Positions 9,356 to 19,329 of a stretch of 49,977 nucleotides of DNA are shown one piece after another. Made by a program: the position numbers and the translations under genes. Positions within the stretch are counted from its first letter, which is position 1. Every line of letters begins with the position of its first letter. The stretch spans positions 1-49,977 of the forward strand of contig JABDKN010000194.1 of the NCBI GenBank assembly GCA_013002205.1. The letters are read 5' to 3'. The notes under the pieces were generated by a model. The model ran no database searches and was not told the origin of the DNA. It worked only from the letters and a program-made list of their open reading frames with translations. The DNA is from Granulosicoccus sp. Lineage in GTDB: Bacteria > Pseudomonadota > Gammaproteobacteria > Granulosicoccales > Granulosicoccaceae.

Positions 9356-11636
9356 TCAGGATCTCATCTGGACTCCAGACCATCGACTCGTCAGTGTTCA
9401 CCGTGTCCGGGCACAACCCGTGGCGAATGAAAACCCGTCTGGCTTCCGCATACCCCAGTTCACTGATCTGCTCGTAGGACTTGAAATCCAGCAGTGATAT
9501 CGACCGGACATTTGGCTCCACCAGCACCTCCAGAGAGTCCCTGGCTTCGTTGAGCCGCTCGATGCTCTTGATGTCCGTGGCCCTGAGAAGCGTCTCGGCA
9601 ATGCGCGGAATACGAATCCGGTCGACGAATGGATTGATACGGGATAGCAGGACCTGCCAGCCGGACAGGCTGGTACCGAAGTCATAGTAATGAAACTGTT
9701 CGGGAATATGGCTCACATTGACACCGATGATATTGCCGTTTCCACCCAGACGATCATGCATGACATCCACTGGAAAGGTATTGAGAACGGCACCGTCGAT
9801 CAGCAGGTCTCCATTGGTGGTGGGGACCGGAGAAAAGACGCCGGGCAGGGATATGGTGCTGCGCACCACTTTCCACAGTGGACCTCGATCATGAATTACT
9901 TCGCGCCCGTCGGCCAGGTTGGATGACACACAGAAAAACGGTGTCCAAAGGTCCTCGATTCGGGTATCGCGGTAGACGCTCTGGCAGAATCGGGTGAGTT
10001 TCGCGGATTTCATCAATGATGCCAGGGGCAGGGTGTAGTCGTACAGAGCCTGCTTGTTGGCGAAGGTGGCGGACAGCATCCGGATGTTTTCGTAGTCTCG
10101 GCCCATGGCCATAGCCGCGCCCAGCAAACCGCCCATGCTCGAACCACCTATGTAATCGATGCGTATGTCATGTTCCTCGATAAGCCTCTGCACGCCCAGA
10201 TGGGCGTAGCCTCGCGCACCGCCGCCGCTGAACACGATGCCTCGCGCAAGGTTGCGCAGGCGCCTGGCAAGTCGCCCGAAGTGCAAGGGATCATTGATGC
10301 GCACGTGATAGAACGCATCCAGACGTCGTTTGTCCAGCCAGCTTGCGGTACCAGTCGGAAAGTGCGTATTGCTGGGATGGAGCAAAACCAGATCCACTCG
10401 TGGTCGAATGCTCAGGTTACTGAACAAGGTTTCGAGCTGTATTTCCATCTGCCGGAGACCCGGGTCGTTCTCCGGCAGGGCATTGGCAAGCAGCACGATG
10501 CGATCGGCACGATTCACACAGCGTCGCGTCCACGAATTCCACTGGCGATCGGCCACATAGATCAGAGAATCAAGGCGGTTCTCCTTGTCGTCCAGCCACT
10601 CTGCGACGGCCGAATTGAACATGTTGTCGACGCCGGTCTGCGAGGCACCCGTGCGCCCGTACAGCGTATCGAAGCTGCGTGAATCCAGCGCGAGGGTGGT
10701 GCCAAGTTCGCGCATGCTGCTTTTCAATTGATGCACAAAGCGCCGCAGGGGCAGGCGCGAGTCCAGGGGAATGATGACAAAGTTGGTATCGGACGCAACA
10801 GCCGTTTCCTGTCGGGCATTGGCGATATGCCGGCGAACCACCAGCCGCGAAAGGCGTTTGAGCATGATGGCATGCGGCGCGATCAGCAGGTCAAAGCTTT
10901 CCCGGTTCAACAGCGCAACCGTGGATTCCCTGGCCGCAGTGACCGTGCCGCTGCGATGCGTGTCAGCCAGCAAAGCCAGTTCGCCAACCGTCTCTGGTGC
11001 CTGGACTTCAGCCATTCGCCGCTGGGTGCCCTGGGCAGTCGTGGACTCGACGATCAGCTTGCCGGATACGATAACGTAGAGTCCATCCGGCAAATCCCCT
11101 TCGCGGAACAGAACCTGTCCGCTGTGATAATGGCGAACTATGGTTTTTTCCAGCAGTTTTTCCATCAGCTTGTTGCTGAGATCACCGAACAGCTCGAGGT
11201 AGGCACGGGCCAGGGTCACCCGCCTGGAGAGCGCGGCTGCCACATCGTAGACATGTGCAAGGATGCCCGAATCCAGATTGGTCAGTAGCTCGAATGCATA
11301 CCGCGGAAACATGGCGATACGGGTTTTCCTGACGGCGATGGCAGTGACCAGGTGATCGCCCCCATTGAGTACTGCAAAGTCACCGGCAGTCTCACCTTTT
11401 TTGCGCGATTGCAGATAGTAGGTCTCCCGGGAATCGCTGCACGGCATATACAGTCCAAGTTCCCCATCAACCACCACGTACAGGTTCTGACTTTCCCGTC
11501 CGGCAGTGAACAGCGTCTCACCTTCTGCAAGATCGGTAAAACTGATCAGTGGCGACAGTTGTATCCAGAGCTGATCATCGATGCTCTGGACCAGCGGCAG
11601 TTTCTTGAGCTGCTTGATGGCGCGAGCGCCATTCAA
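9333..11636 (-). CDS. Cyclic-nucleotide-binding domain plus patatin-like phospholipase (NTE-like)
   Basis: This 767-residue protein combines two N-terminal cNMP-type domains (about residues 15-130 and 145-260) with a C-terminal patatin domain (about 470-650). The patatin domain has the oxyanion loop GGGARGYAHLG, nucleophile motif GSSMG (Ser near 500) and the DGA of the Ser-Asp dyad in LLIDGAVLN. The architecture matches bacterial homologues of neuropathy target esterase, which cleave lysophospholipids or phospholipids. No signal peptide is seen. The first codon appears to be TTG 11636, overlapping the TGA of the preceding Rieske-like gene (TTGA), which implies coupling. Which ligand the cNMP domains bind, if any, cannot be told from sequence. 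Confidence 0.9.
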   Translation of the reverse strand: MNGARAIKQLKKLPLVQSIDDQLWIQLSPLISFTDLAEGETLFTAGRESQNLYVVVDGELGLYMPCSDSRETYYLQSRKKGETAGDFAVLNGGDHLVTAIAVRKTRIAMFPRYAFELLTNLDSGILAHVYDVAAALSRRVTLARAYLELFGDLSNKLMEKLLEKTIVRHYHSGQVLFREGDLPDGLYVIVSGKLIVESTTAQGTQRRMAEVQAPETVGELALLADTHRSGTVTAARESTVALLNRESFDLLIAPHAIMLKRLSRLVVRRHIANARQETAVASDTNFVIIPLDSRLPLRRFVHQLKSSMRELGTTLALDSRSFDTLYGRTGASQTGVDNMFNSAVAEWLDDKENRLDSLIYVADRQWNSWTRRCVNRADRIVLLANALPENDPGLRQMEIQLETLFSNLSIRPRVDLVLLHPSNTHFPTGTASWLDKRRLDAFYHVRINDPLHFGRLARRLRNLARGIVFSGGGARGYAHLGVQRLIEEHDIRIDYIGGSSMGGLLGAAMAMGRDYENIRMLSATFANKQALYDYTLPLASLMKSAKLTRFCQSVYRDTRIEDLWTPFFCVSSNLADGREVIHDRGPLWKVVRSTISLPGVFSPVPTTNGDLLIDGAVLNTFPVDVMHDRLGGNGNIIGVNVSHIPEQFHYYDFGTSLSGWQVLLSRINPFVDRIRIPRIAETLLRATDIKSIERLNEARDSLEVLVEPNVRSISLLDFKSYEQISELGYAEARRVFIRHGLCPDTVNTDESMVWSPDEILTTSTGTS

Positions 11637-12319
11637 CAGAGCACCTGCTGGTGCGAGAATTCGTCGGCTGGCACCACCACTGCACGTTCGCCCGCACGTT
11701 CACGCACATCGGTCACGCCATATTCCATGGCCAGCCTGAATCCGAATTTACTCAGGAATCGATCGTACTGATCAGGCCCGGAGCTCCCGACGGCGCTCAA
11801 CCTGCCCGCCTCGTCGCTGTTCAGCACGATGGCAGCCAGCGGGGCAGGTGCTGGCCCTGCGAGAACACCGGCACCGGTTGCCGGATCGTAAACGCTGCGT
11901 TCCGAACAGCAACTGATCAGTCCGTCCCCGGTGTGCCTGCGGCCGCTGTCATCATGGTACGTGATGGTCCGCGGGCGGTAGGAAATGTGACTGATCGGCT
12001 TGGCCGGGTGCGACATCTTGTGGCTGCAGATCGCCGAGAAGGCGACGACCGACTGGTCAGAGTCCAGGCCTCCGGGCCAGGATCCCCTGGCGGGCGCCGA
12101 TTTGCCCAGTCGTATCAGAAAGCACGGAGTCGTGACATAGGGGTAGCCGAAAATGTAGGCCCTGCCGGCTTCCAGTGTATCCAACGATACGTCGCTGTCA
12201 TCTGCATATACCAGGCTGCTCTTCGGGTAGGGAACATGATTGCCGGCAGCGAAGGCATGAGGACTGGTCGCAGCGGCCAACAGGGCTGTGCACAGGGAAT
12301 TGAAATACCGTCTGTCCAT
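11633..12319 (-). CDS. Rieske-like exported protein lacking a canonical second histidine ligand
   Basis: The 228-residue protein starts with a Tat-like signal (MDRRYFNSL then an Ala-rich core ending AFAAG). It carries a Rieske-type fold signature: AICSHKMSHP (Cys98-x-His100) and later LISCCSERSVYDPATG with GPAPAPL. In a standard Rieske site the second motif is CxxH. Here Glu140/Arg141 follow Cys137-Cys138, so one of the four usual ligands is missing. It may bind an altered cluster, use another residue, or bind none. The ORF track begins at GTG 12343. ATG 12319 places the signal at the true N-terminus. It is coupled to the cNMP-patatin gene and diverges from heme A synthase. The electron-transfer partner is unknown. 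Confidence 0.75.
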   Translation of the reverse strand: MDRRYFNSLCTALLAAATSPHAFAAGNHVPYPKSSLVYADDSDVSLDTLEAGRAYIFGYPYVTTPCFLIRLGKSAPARGSWPGGLDSDQSVVAFSAICSHKMSHPAKPISHISYRPRTITYHDDSGRRHTGDGLISCCSERSVYDPATGAGVLAGPAPAPLAAIVLNSDEAGRLSAVGSSGPDQYDRFLSKFGFRLAMEYGVTDVRERAGERAVVVPADEFSHQQVLC

Positions 12320-12428
12320 GATAATAGTATAGGCGGCTGGCACGCTTATGGGCTACCCGTGCGTTCACGGTTCAGCCAGACAGCGACAATTTCATATCTC
12401 CTGCGCCAAAACGTGTGGATGACGTAAA

Positions 12429-13511
12429 ATGAGACTCGTTTCCCGTGAGTGTTCCCCATCCGTGCAACCCGTCCGTCCCAGCCAGTCAGACCAGCGTCGC
12501 TTCTGGTGGTGCGCAGCCATCACGGTGACCACCATTTTTTCGCTGATTCTGGTGGGAGGTATCGTCCGGGCAACCGGCGCAGGTATGGGCTGTCCTGACT
12601 GGCCGACCTGCTTCGGCCAGTGGATTCCGCCAACCAGCGAGTCCCAATTACCGGACGACTACCAGAGGATCTACGCCGAGAGGGGATATGCCGAGACTGG
12701 CTTCAACGTGCGCAAGACCTGGACTGAATACCTCAATCGACTTCTGGGGGTCTTCACCGGTCTGACCATCTTCGCCACCGTGCTGTTCTCCCTGCCCTAT
12801 CGCCGACGAGAGCCGCGGGTATTCTGGTTCGCACTGTCCGGTTTTCTACTGGTCGGGGTGCAGGGCTGGCTGGGTTCTCGAGTGGTAGCCACGAATCTGC
12901 ACCCGGGAATGATCACGATTCACATGCTCCTTGCCCAGGTCATTGTCGGGATTCTCATCGCCGCGCTGGTGCGCTCCGCCCGTCACCGCTACCGGGATGT
13001 CCGCATGGACAGGCTTCCGCGCCATTTTTATCCGGTGATGACCATTGCCATGGTGGCAGGATTGCTGCAACTGGTCATGGGTACACAGGTGCGCGAGGCT
13101 GTGGATCTGATCGCTCATAGCAGTAATTATGTCAATCGACATCTCTGGATCGAGAACCTGCCGCTGATATTCGCCATACACAAGTACTACGCCATCGTGT
13201 TGGTGTTGCTCAACGGCTGGCTGGTCATTGCCGTACTAAACCATTCCCAGTCAGCCATATTGCGACGCCTGTGCATTGCACTGGCTGCTTTTCTGGCTGG
13301 TACCATCGCCATTGGCATGAGCATGGATCGATTGCACCTGCCCCTGTTTTCGCAACCCCTTCACCTGCTGCTGGCGTCACTGATTTTCGGCACACAGCTG
13401 GCCATTCTCCTGATCATCCGTCAGGCCATGCAGGACGACTGGCATCGATCTGCTGCTGATACAACAGCTCACGGAGGAGACCGGCAGGACCTGCTGCCGG
13501 ACAGAGGTTAG
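12429..13511 (+). CDS. ctaA: Heme A synthase (COX15/CtaA family)
   Basis: The 360-residue membrane enzyme oxidises the C8 methyl of heme O to the formyl group of heme A, needed for aa3-type cytochrome c oxidase. The family hallmark GGIVRATGAGMGCPDWPTCFG follows the first membrane helix. About eight helices are visible, arranged as two four-helix halves. Conserved histidines sit in TIHMLLAQ, in AIHKYYAIVL and in the last helical pair. The length fits the proteobacterial type. No oxidase subunit or ctaB gene is adjacent, so the gene stands apart from its usual operon. The start ATG 12429 has only a weak upstream purine stretch. The 3' end contains a short direct repeat (GAGACCGGCAGGAC) that recurs just past the stop. 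Confidence 0.95.
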   Translation: MRLVSRECSPSVQPVRPSQSDQRRFWWCAAITVTTIFSLILVGGIVRATGAGMGCPDWPTCFGQWIPPTSESQLPDDYQRIYAERGYAETGFNVRKTWTEYLNRLLGVFTGLTIFATVLFSLPYRRREPRVFWFALSGFLLVGVQGWLGSRVVATNLHPGMITIHMLLAQVIVGILIAALVRSARHRYRDVRMDRLPRHFYPVMTIAMVAGLLQLVMGTQVREAVDLIAHSSNYVNRHLWIENLPLIFAIHKYYAIVLVLLNGWLVIAVLNHSQSAILRRLCIALAAFLAGTIAIGMSMDRLHLPLFSQPLHLLLASLIFGTQLAILLIIRQAMQDDWHRSAADTTAHGGDRQDLLPDRG

Positions 13512-13669
13512 CGGGAGACCGGCAGGACCCGCCGCTGCCCCCGCAGTGGAGTCCTGGGAGATGGCGCCACTGTTCAAAATGACAGCAGGGAGGCGTTCAG
13601 GGCTTGTCGTTCCTGACCCCGCGTAGCACGATGACCTGCATCGGATATGAACCCGACAAGGATGTCGCC

Positions 13670-14353
13670 ATGATCGCCCAGCGTTTTTCCTCTACCAGTC
13701 TGATGAGCGCCTGTATGCAATGGCGCTGTGTGCTGTTGTCACTGATCTCCGTCGTGCAGATGGTCCATGCAGACGCAGGACCGTCACTTTCCGTCGACGG
13801 GACGAGATTGCATTACGATACCCATACTGCCAGTGGCGGGCGCCGGAATCATGCATTGCCGGGAGCTTTGCCACGGAATTCTCCAGGCACCTCAGCAGAG
13901 ACCGCATCAGGAAGCCCGCCTGCAATCACCGGGGTCGGGGTGGGTGAATCTCCCGTGGCCGGGACCGAAAATCCTGGTACTGACACCGGCCAGGACGATG
14001 TGTCGGTGACACTGCAGGGTAGCGTCGATATCAACAGTGCGACGGAAATGGAGCTTGCTGAGGCGTTGCCGGGAATCGGGCCGAGCAAGGCACGGGCCAT
14101 CGTGGCATGGCGTCAACTCAACGGCCCGTTCCAGAGCATCGAGCAACTGCTGGAGGTGTCAGGAATCGGTCCCGTCACACTGGAAAACATCCGGCCCTAT
14201 ATTCGTATCGGAGATTCGCTGTCCAGCAGTCTGCTGGAGCTGCGCCGGAAAAGCGACGAAGCGGCCGTCATACGATCGCTTTCCAGAGTCATGGACGGTG
14301 TATTGGGCAAACGGGGCACCCTACCCAAGGCAGTTGAACGCCAGGACCGATGA
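13670..14353 (+). CDS. Exported helix-hairpin-helix (ComEA-like) protein
   Basis: The 227-residue protein has a signal peptide (CVLLSLISVVQMVHA, likely cut before DAGPS). A long low-complexity linker follows, then a tandem HhH domain (about residues 122-182): VDINSATEMELAEALPGIG, then GPFQSIEQLLEVSGIGP. This domain binds DNA without sequence specificity and is found in the competence protein ComEA and in small exported HhH proteins. A role in DNA uptake is possible, but no other competence gene is nearby. The ORF track begins at TTG 13604. ATG 13670 is preferred because AAGGA lies seven bases upstream and the signal peptide then starts properly. Confidence 0.82.
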   Translation: MIAQRFSSTSLMSACMQWRCVLLSLISVVQMVHADAGPSLSVDGTRLHYDTHTASGGRRNHALPGALPRNSPGTSAETASGSPPAITGVGVGESPVAGTENPGTDTGQDDVSVTLQGSVDINSATEMELAEALPGIGPSKARAIVAWRQLNGPFQSIEQLLEVSGIGPVTLENIRPYIRIGDSLSSSLLELRRKSDEAAVIRSLSRVMDGVLGKRGTLPKAVERQDR

Positions 14354-14406
14354 CCTGATGTGGAGATATGAGGTCCACACCATCCACATACCAGTGCACG
14401 GCAGGA

Positions 14407-14934
14407 TCAGTCGCCATCAAATTCGCACAGCACGTGTACCGGCACATCCATCGCTTCGATTCGTATCCGACCACCCAGGGCAGGTAAATCAATGATAAAC
14501 GCGCTGCCGATGACGATGGCGCCTGCACGTCTGATCAGCTTGATGCCTGCTTCACACGTACCGCCGGTGGCTATCAGGTCGTCCACCAGCAGAACCCGCT
14601 CGCCCGCTTGCAGTGCACCCTCATGTAACTCCATGGTCGCTTCACCATATTCCAGCGTGTAATTCTCACTCATGCGAGGTCCGGGCAGTTTGCCGGATTT
14701 TCGAATTGGCACGAATCCCACCGACAACTGGTGAGCAATGGCTCCACCCATGATGAAACCTCTGGCTTCCAGAGCCGCGACCTTGTCGATCCGATCTCCA
14801 GCGAACGGGTGCAACAGGTGATCGATGGCCATGCGAAACGCGCGGGCATCGCCAAACAGCGTGGTGACATCCCGGAACTGTATCCCTGGTTTGGGAAAGT
14901 CCGGAATAGTGCGTATGGAATCACAGAGTTTCAT
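14407..14934 (-). CDS. apt: Adenine phosphoribosyltransferase
   Basis: The 175-residue cytoplasmic enzyme salvages adenine by transferring it to PRPP, giving AMP. The PRPP-binding motif [13 protein letters not shown] is intact. The N-terminal part ([18 protein letters not shown]), the substrate region [10 protein letters not shown] and KSGKLPGP all fit the type I phosphoribosyltransferase called Apt. Length is normal for the family. ATG 14934 is the first in-frame start and matches known Apt N-termini. It is transcribed alone, convergent with the HhH gene and divergent from the DUF2959 lipoprotein gene. Confidence 0.96.
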   Translation of the reverse strand: MKLCDSIRTIPDFPKPGIQFRDVTTLFGDARAFRMAIDHLLHPFAGDRIDKVAALEARGFIMGGAIAHQLSVGFVPIRKSGKLPGPRMSENYTLEYGEATMELHEGALQAGERVLLVDDLIATGGTCEAGIKLIRRAGAIVIGSAFIIDLPALGGRIRIEAMDVPVHVLCEFDGD

Positions 14935-15027
14935 GGAAGATGTCCGAAAAACGTCTTGCTGGAAGTGGTTGGTCCAACGGTCAGTGTTGGGCGAGTGGTC
15001 TGGTTGTTCCCGGGTCTGCGCAGGATA

Positions 15028-15049
15028 TTATTCTCTCATCGAGGTTAAC
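15028..15049 (-). repeat. Copy 1 of a dispersed 22-bp element (core AACCTCGATGAGA)
   Basis: On the minus strand this reads GTTAACCTCGATGAGA followed by GAATAA. It differs at two of 22 positions from the copy at 45307-45328 and closely matches the copy at 37426-37447. It lies in the divergent region between apt and the DUF2959 gene, about 80 bp before the latter's start. Similarity to the 45307 copy continues weakly past the 22 bp (CTGCG and AGAC at comparable distance). Confidence 0.7.
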
Positions 15050-15131
15050 ATTTGTAAGCCCGCACCAAGGAGTTCGTCCGAGCGGGAGTGCATGATAGTA
15101 TCTGCACCAATTTCCGCAGGCAGTGAGCACT

Positions 15132-15776
15132 ATGCGTTTGACAAAAATCACGGTACTGGCGGCAGCAAGTGTCCTTCTGCTGGCTGGCTGTTCCACCATC
15201 AAGTACAACACGCTGGAAAAGATAGGTATCCACAAGCGTGATCTGCTGGTCGGTAATGTCAAGGATGCACGGGATGCACAGAAGGACGCGCAGGAAGCGT
15301 TCAAGGATGCTCTCGAGCGTTTCGGCAGCATTGTCAACATCGAGAATACCAATCTGAAAAAGGCTTATGATCGATTGAGCGATGAGTACGAGGACAGCAA
15401 GGATGCGGCAGATGAAGTATCGGAACAGATCGAGGAGGTGGAAGAGGTCGCCGGGGATCTGTTTGCAGAGTGGCGCAAGGAGATCAACGCCTATAGCGAT
15501 CCCGTTTTACGCCGCGACAGCGAAAACAAGCTGCGTGACACGGAAGCCAGGTACCAGGGAATGATCAAGAGCATGAAACAGGCGGAAGCCAGCATGCAGC
15601 CAGTCCTGACAACGCTGTATGACAATGTGTTGTACCTGAAGCACAATTTGAATGCACAGGCCGTGGGCTCGCTGAAAGTCACGTTCAATGAGCTGGAAGG
15701 CGATATCAGCATTCTCGTCGAGCGCATGAATCAGTCCATTGCCCGTTCCGATGATTTCATCCGGCAGATGAAATAG
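15132..15776 (+). CDS. DUF2959-family lipoprotein with coiled coil
   Basis: The 214-residue protein starts with a lipoprotein signal ending in the lipobox LLAGC (Cys at about residue 18), so it should be lipid-anchored in the envelope. The rest is charged and strongly helical, with a long coiled coil (KDAQEAFKDALERF, then EVSEQIEEVEEVAGDLFAEW). This matches the conserved DUF2959 family of unknown function. The ORF track starts at GTG 15123. ATG 15132 is preferred because it begins directly with the signal peptide (MRLTKITVLAAAS). The DUF2288 gene follows after 7 bp, so the two are probably co-transcribed. Confidence 0.87.
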   Translation: MRLTKITVLAAASVLLLAGCSTIKYNTLEKIGIHKRDLLVGNVKDARDAQKDAQEAFKDALERFGSIVNIENTNLKKAYDRLSDEYEDSKDAADEVSEQIEEVEEVAGDLFAEWRKEINAYSDPVLRRDSENKLRDTEARYQGMIKSMKQAEASMQPVLTTLYDNVLYLKHNLNAQAVGSLKVTFNELEGDISILVERMNQSIARSDDFIRQMK

Positions 15777-15783
15777 TCATGTC

Positions 15784-16143
15784 ATGACCGAGGAAAAACC
15801 GATCGACACTCGGCAGCTTGAGGACTCGGCAGAACTTTCCGCACGCCTGAACAGCGAAACTGCGATTCTTGCCTGGTCAGAGCTGGTACGGCATTTCGCG
15901 CGAGGTGTCGTTATCCATGTCTCGCTGGAACTTGATCTGGTGGAAGCAGCTGCCTGTATGGCAAGGGATGATACGCAGTTGCTGCAGACGTGGCTCGACG
16001 GCGGTATCCTGCGCCGAGCCAGTGATGATGACGCACGCGACTGGAGCAGTCGGGAGCCTGAGTTCTGGTGTGTGGTTACGGCGCCCTGGGTGTTGGTTCA
16101 GGAGAAGAGACCGGATGCGTGTGAGACCCTCGCCAGGCCTTGA
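15784..16143 (+). CDS. DUF2288-family protein
   Basis: This 119-residue soluble protein matches the small DUF2288 family. The features are [25 protein letters not shown] near the start, [25 protein letters not shown] in the middle and [15 protein letters not shown] near the end. The function of the family is not established. It lies 7 bp after the DUF2959 gene. Its last 68 bp overlap the 3' end of the convergent meaB gene, so both C-termini are encoded on opposite strands of the same DNA. Confidence 0.83.
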   Translation: MTEEKPIDTRQLEDSAELSARLNSETAILAWSELVRHFARGVVIHVSLELDLVEAAACMARDDTQLLQTWLDGGILRRASDDDARDWSSREPEFWCVVTAPWVLVQEKRPDACETLARP

Positions 16144-17107
16144 TCAGTGCATTAGCCGCCTGCAGTGCCGTCATCTTTTGCTGCCGTACCGCCTGTTCGG
16201 ATTCCATGATCAATGGTTGCAGTTCGGACCTGTCCCGTAATGAGGCCAGTACCATCTGATCGACCATCGACCACATCCAGCGTACCAGTTGCTGCTCGCG
16301 ACGCGCGACCAGTTCTCCGCTGTCGATCAGCTGACGCCGATGTGCCCGGACCTGTTCCCAGAGATCCTCGAGCCCGTCTCCGCTGACCGCGCTGCACGTG
16401 AGTGCCAGGGGTTTCCAGCTGCCGGCTGGTTGCAGGATGGACAAGGCCCGCTGATAGGCAGCCCTGGCCTGCCTGGCATCGTCAAGTGTTGATCCGTCAG
16501 CCTTGTTGACGGCGATGATATCGGCCAGTTCCAGTACGCCTTTCTTGATTCCCTGCAATTCATCACCAGCCCCGGGCAGCATCAACACGAGGTAGCAGTC
16601 GACCATATCGGCGACGACGGTTTCCGACTGGCCGACACCCACGGTCTCTACAAGGATGACATCGAACCCGGCCGCCTCGCACAGCAGCATTGACTCCCGG
16701 GTAACCCGGGTAACGCCACCCAGATGCCCACCGGTAGGGGAGGGACGGATGAAGGCCTCGCCCAGCAACGACAACCTGGCCATCCGCGTCTTGTCACCCA
16801 GGATGCTGCCGCCGGTACGCTGGCTGCTCGGATCCACTGCCAGGACCGCGACGCGATGCCCGCGCTCTATCAGTCGCAGCCCGAGCGACTCGATGAACGT
16901 GCTCTTGCCGACTCCGGGTACACCGCTGATGCCCACTCGCATGGCCTTGCCGGTCCGTGGCAGCAATCGTTGCAGTACTTCCTGCGCCAGGACCTGATGG
17001 CTGGCCAGAGTCGATTCGGTCAGGGTGATCGCCCGGGCAAGCGTCGCCCGTTCACGTGCGAGTACGCCGGCGGCCAGGGCCTCACTGCTCAGTCGAGATC
17101 TCACCAT
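16076..17107 (-). CDS. meaB: Methylmalonyl-CoA mutase-associated GTPase MeaB
   Basis: The 343-residue G3E-type GTPase protects and reloads the B12 cofactor of methylmalonyl-CoA mutase. The P-loop GVPGVGKST is at residues 62-70. The switch region includes [10 protein letters not shown], with [24 protein letters not shown] after it, and the base-recognition NKAD is present. ATG 17107 overlaps the mutB stop by four bases (ATGA), so mutase and chaperone are coupled. The last 68 bp are shared in antisense with the DUF2288 gene. Older annotations call this family ArgK or LAO/AO transport ATPase; the mutase context decides for MeaB. Confidence 0.95.
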   Translation of the reverse strand: MVRSRLSSEALAAGVLARERATLARAITLTESTLASHQVLAQEVLQRLLPRTGKAMRVGISGVPGVGKSTFIESLGLRLIERGHRVAVLAVDPSSQRTGGSILGDKTRMARLSLLGEAFIRPSPTGGHLGGVTRVTRESMLLCEAAGFDVILVETVGVGQSETVVADMVDCYLVLMLPGAGDELQGIKKGVLELADIIAVNKADGSTLDDARQARAAYQRALSILQPAGSWKPLALTCSAVSGDGLEDLWEQVRAHRRQLIDSGELVARREQQLVRWMWSMVDQMVLASLRDRSELQPLIMESEQAVRQQKMTALQAANALIKAWRGSHTHPVSSPEPTPRAP

Positions 17108-19329
17108 CAGGAAATGGCAGGAACCGGCGGATGTTCGAGCGTTGCCAACAGGGAATCCAGCAATCTCAGTGCAGCATTGCTGATGACCGTGCCCGGTGGG
17201 AACACCGCAGCAGCGCCTGATTCCAGCAGGGCCGGAACGTCCTGGGGTGGCACTACGCCACCCACTACGATGCTGATGTCGTCTCGACCCAGATCTGCCA
17301 GTGCAGCCTTGAGTGCGGGGACCAGGGTCAGATGGCCTGCGGCCAGGGAACTGGCACCCACCATGTGCACATCATTGTCGACTGCCTGGCGGGCGACCTC
17401 CTCCGGGGTCTGGAACAGGGGGCCGATGTCGACATCGAAGCCGAGATCGGCGAATGCCGTTGCAATGACCTTCTGGCCACGATCATGTCCATCCTGGCCC
17501 ATTTTTGCTATCAGAATACGTGGACGCCGACCCTCGCACCGTATGAAATGCCGCATGGCATGTTCTATCAGGGGCAATTGTTTGTTGTCTGCCATGGCGT
17601 TGAGATAGACTCCCTGTATGGACTGTATGCGTGCGGAATGGCGACCGTATATGGCCTCCAGCGCATCGGAAATCTCACCGACACTGGCTCTTGCTCTGGC
17701 CGCGTCCACCGCCCGTTCCAACAGGTTGCCAGAACCTTCCCGGGCAGCCTGCGTCAGTGCGGCCAATGCCCGACGGTGTTTCTCAGGGTCTCGAGTTTTG
17801 CGCAGCTGCCGCAGACGTTCCACCTGCTGCTCACGCACCTTGACATTGTCCACCTTCAACACGTCGACAGGCGGCTCGTTCTCCAGTACCAGTTCGTTTA
17901 CCCCGACGACACTCTGTTCACCAGAGTCGATACGTGCCTGCGTTCGTGCCGCTGCCTCTTCGATGCGCAATTTGGGAATACCTGCCTCGATGGCTTTTGC
18001 CATACCACCCTTGTCTTCCACTTCACGGATATGCTCCCAGGCCCGGTGAGCGAGCTGACGAGTCAGAGTTTCCATGAAATAGCTGCCGCCCCAGGGGTCA
18101 ACGGTATTGCACAGACCACTTTCGTGCTGCAGCAGCAATTGCGTATTACGCGCAATACGCGCGGAGAAGTCGGTGGGTAATGCCAGTGCCTCGTCGAAAG
18201 CGTTGGTATGCAGCGACTGGGTATGACCGGCAACTGCCGCCATGGCTTCTGTTCCGGTCCGTGTGACGTTGTTGAACACATCCTGCGCCGTGAGGCTCCA
18301 GCCGGAAGTCTGGCAGTGCGTTCGCAGGCTCAGGGACCGCGGATTCGACGGATCGAATTGCTTTACAAGCCTCGCCCAAAGCAGCCGTGCTGCGCGCAGC
18401 TTGGCTACTTCCATGTAGTGATTCATGCCGATGGCCCAGAAGAACGAGAGCCGCGGGGCGAAAGTGTCTACGTCCATGCCGGCAGCGATTCCGGTACGCA
18501 GGTACTCGACACCGTCAGCCAGTGTATACGCCAGCTCCAGATCGGCAGTAGCCCCCGCTTCCTGCATGTGATAGCCGGAGATACTGATGCTGTTGAAGCG
18601 CGGCATTTTCTCTGCCGTATAAGCAAATATGTCAGCAATGATCTTCATCGACGGCGCGGGCGGATAGATATACGTATTGCGCACCATGAATTCCTTGAGG
18701 ATGTCGTTCTGAATGGTGCCAGTGAGTTTCTCCGGCGGCACACCCTGTTCTTCGGCGGCAACGATGAACAGGGACAGTATCGGCAATACCGCACCGTTCA
18801 TGGTCATCGACACGCTCATCCTGTCCAGGGGAATCTGGTCGAAGAGGATCTGCATATCCAGGATGGAATCGATGGCGACGCCGGCCATACCGACATCGCT
18901 CGTGACCCTGGGATGGTCGGAGTCATACCCTCGATGAGTTGGCAGGTCGAAGGCGATGGACAGGCCCTTCTGACCCGCAGCCAGGTTGCGCTTGTAAAAT
19001 GCGTTACTGTCCTCTGCCGTGGAAAACCCTGCGTACTGGCGAACAGTCCACGGCCTGGATACGTACATCGTGGGATAGGGACCGCGTGTAAACGGCGCAA
19101 AGCCCGGATAGTCCAGCCGATAAGCTTCGGCTTCCCGATCCTGCCGCGTGTAACGGCTCTTCAGCGTGATGCCTTCGGGTGTAATCCTGCCATCAACAGC
19201 GCTCGATGTCGCGCCCTGGCCTGCCTTCTCTGCGGCAGTATTGCCGGTGTTCCGGCCAGCAGTTCGAGTCCCTGCCGACTCCTCGCCAAGGGGGGGCTGT
19301 GCCTGGCCGAAGTCGAATGCGGCTGTCAT
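17107..19329 (-). CDS. mutB: Methylmalonyl-CoA mutase large (catalytic, B12-binding) subunit
   Basis: The 740-residue enzyme interconverts (R)-methylmalonyl-CoA and succinyl-CoA using adenosylcobalamin. The TIM-barrel domain shows [18 protein letters not shown], the substrate region and [12 protein letters not shown]. The C-terminal B12 domain has the DGHDRG motif (His near 613, lower axial ligand), followed by GASSLAAGH and VVGGVVPP. The ORF track starts at 19425 inside mutA. ATG 19329 overlaps the mutA stop (ATGA) and gives MTAAFDF, so it is the likely start. The first 50 residues form a variable, Ala/Gly-rich extension. Together with mutA and meaB it forms a tight three-gene unit that completes propionyl-CoA breakdown. 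Confidence 0.96.
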   Translation of the reverse strand: MTAAFDFGQAQPPLGEESAGTRTAGRNTGNTAAEKAGQGATSSAVDGRITPEGITLKSRYTRQDREAEAYRLDYPGFAPFTRGPYPTMYVSRPWTVRQYAGFSTAEDSNAFYKRNLAAGQKGLSIAFDLPTHRGYDSDHPRVTSDVGMAGVAIDSILDMQILFDQIPLDRMSVSMTMNGAVLPILSLFIVAAEEQGVPPEKLTGTIQNDILKEFMVRNTYIYPPAPSMKIIADIFAYTAEKMPRFNSISISGYHMQEAGATADLELAYTLADGVEYLRTGIAAGMDVDTFAPRLSFFWAIGMNHYMEVAKLRAARLLWARLVKQFDPSNPRSLSLRTHCQTSGWSLTAQDVFNNVTRTGTEAMAAVAGHTQSLHTNAFDEALALPTDFSARIARNTQLLLQHESGLCNTVDPWGGSYFMETLTRQLAHRAWEHIREVEDKGGMAKAIEAGIPKLRIEEAAARTQARIDSGEQSVVGVNELVLENEPPVDVLKVDNVKVREQQVERLRQLRKTRDPEKHRRALAALTQAAREGSGNLLERAVDAARARASVGEISDALEAIYGRHSARIQSIQGVYLNAMADNKQLPLIEHAMRHFIRCEGRRPRILIAKMGQDGHDRGQKVIATAFADLGFDVDIGPLFQTPEEVARQAVDNDVHMVGASSLAAGHLTLVPALKAALADLGRDDISIVVGGVVPPQDVPALLESGAAAVFPPGTVISNAALRLLDSLLATLEHPPVPAIS

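Noticed and set aside
14358-14389. ATGTGGA...TCCACAT repeat as terminator between the HhH gene and apt
   Set aside because: Stem of seven with an 18-base loop and no T-run on either strand; too weak to call.
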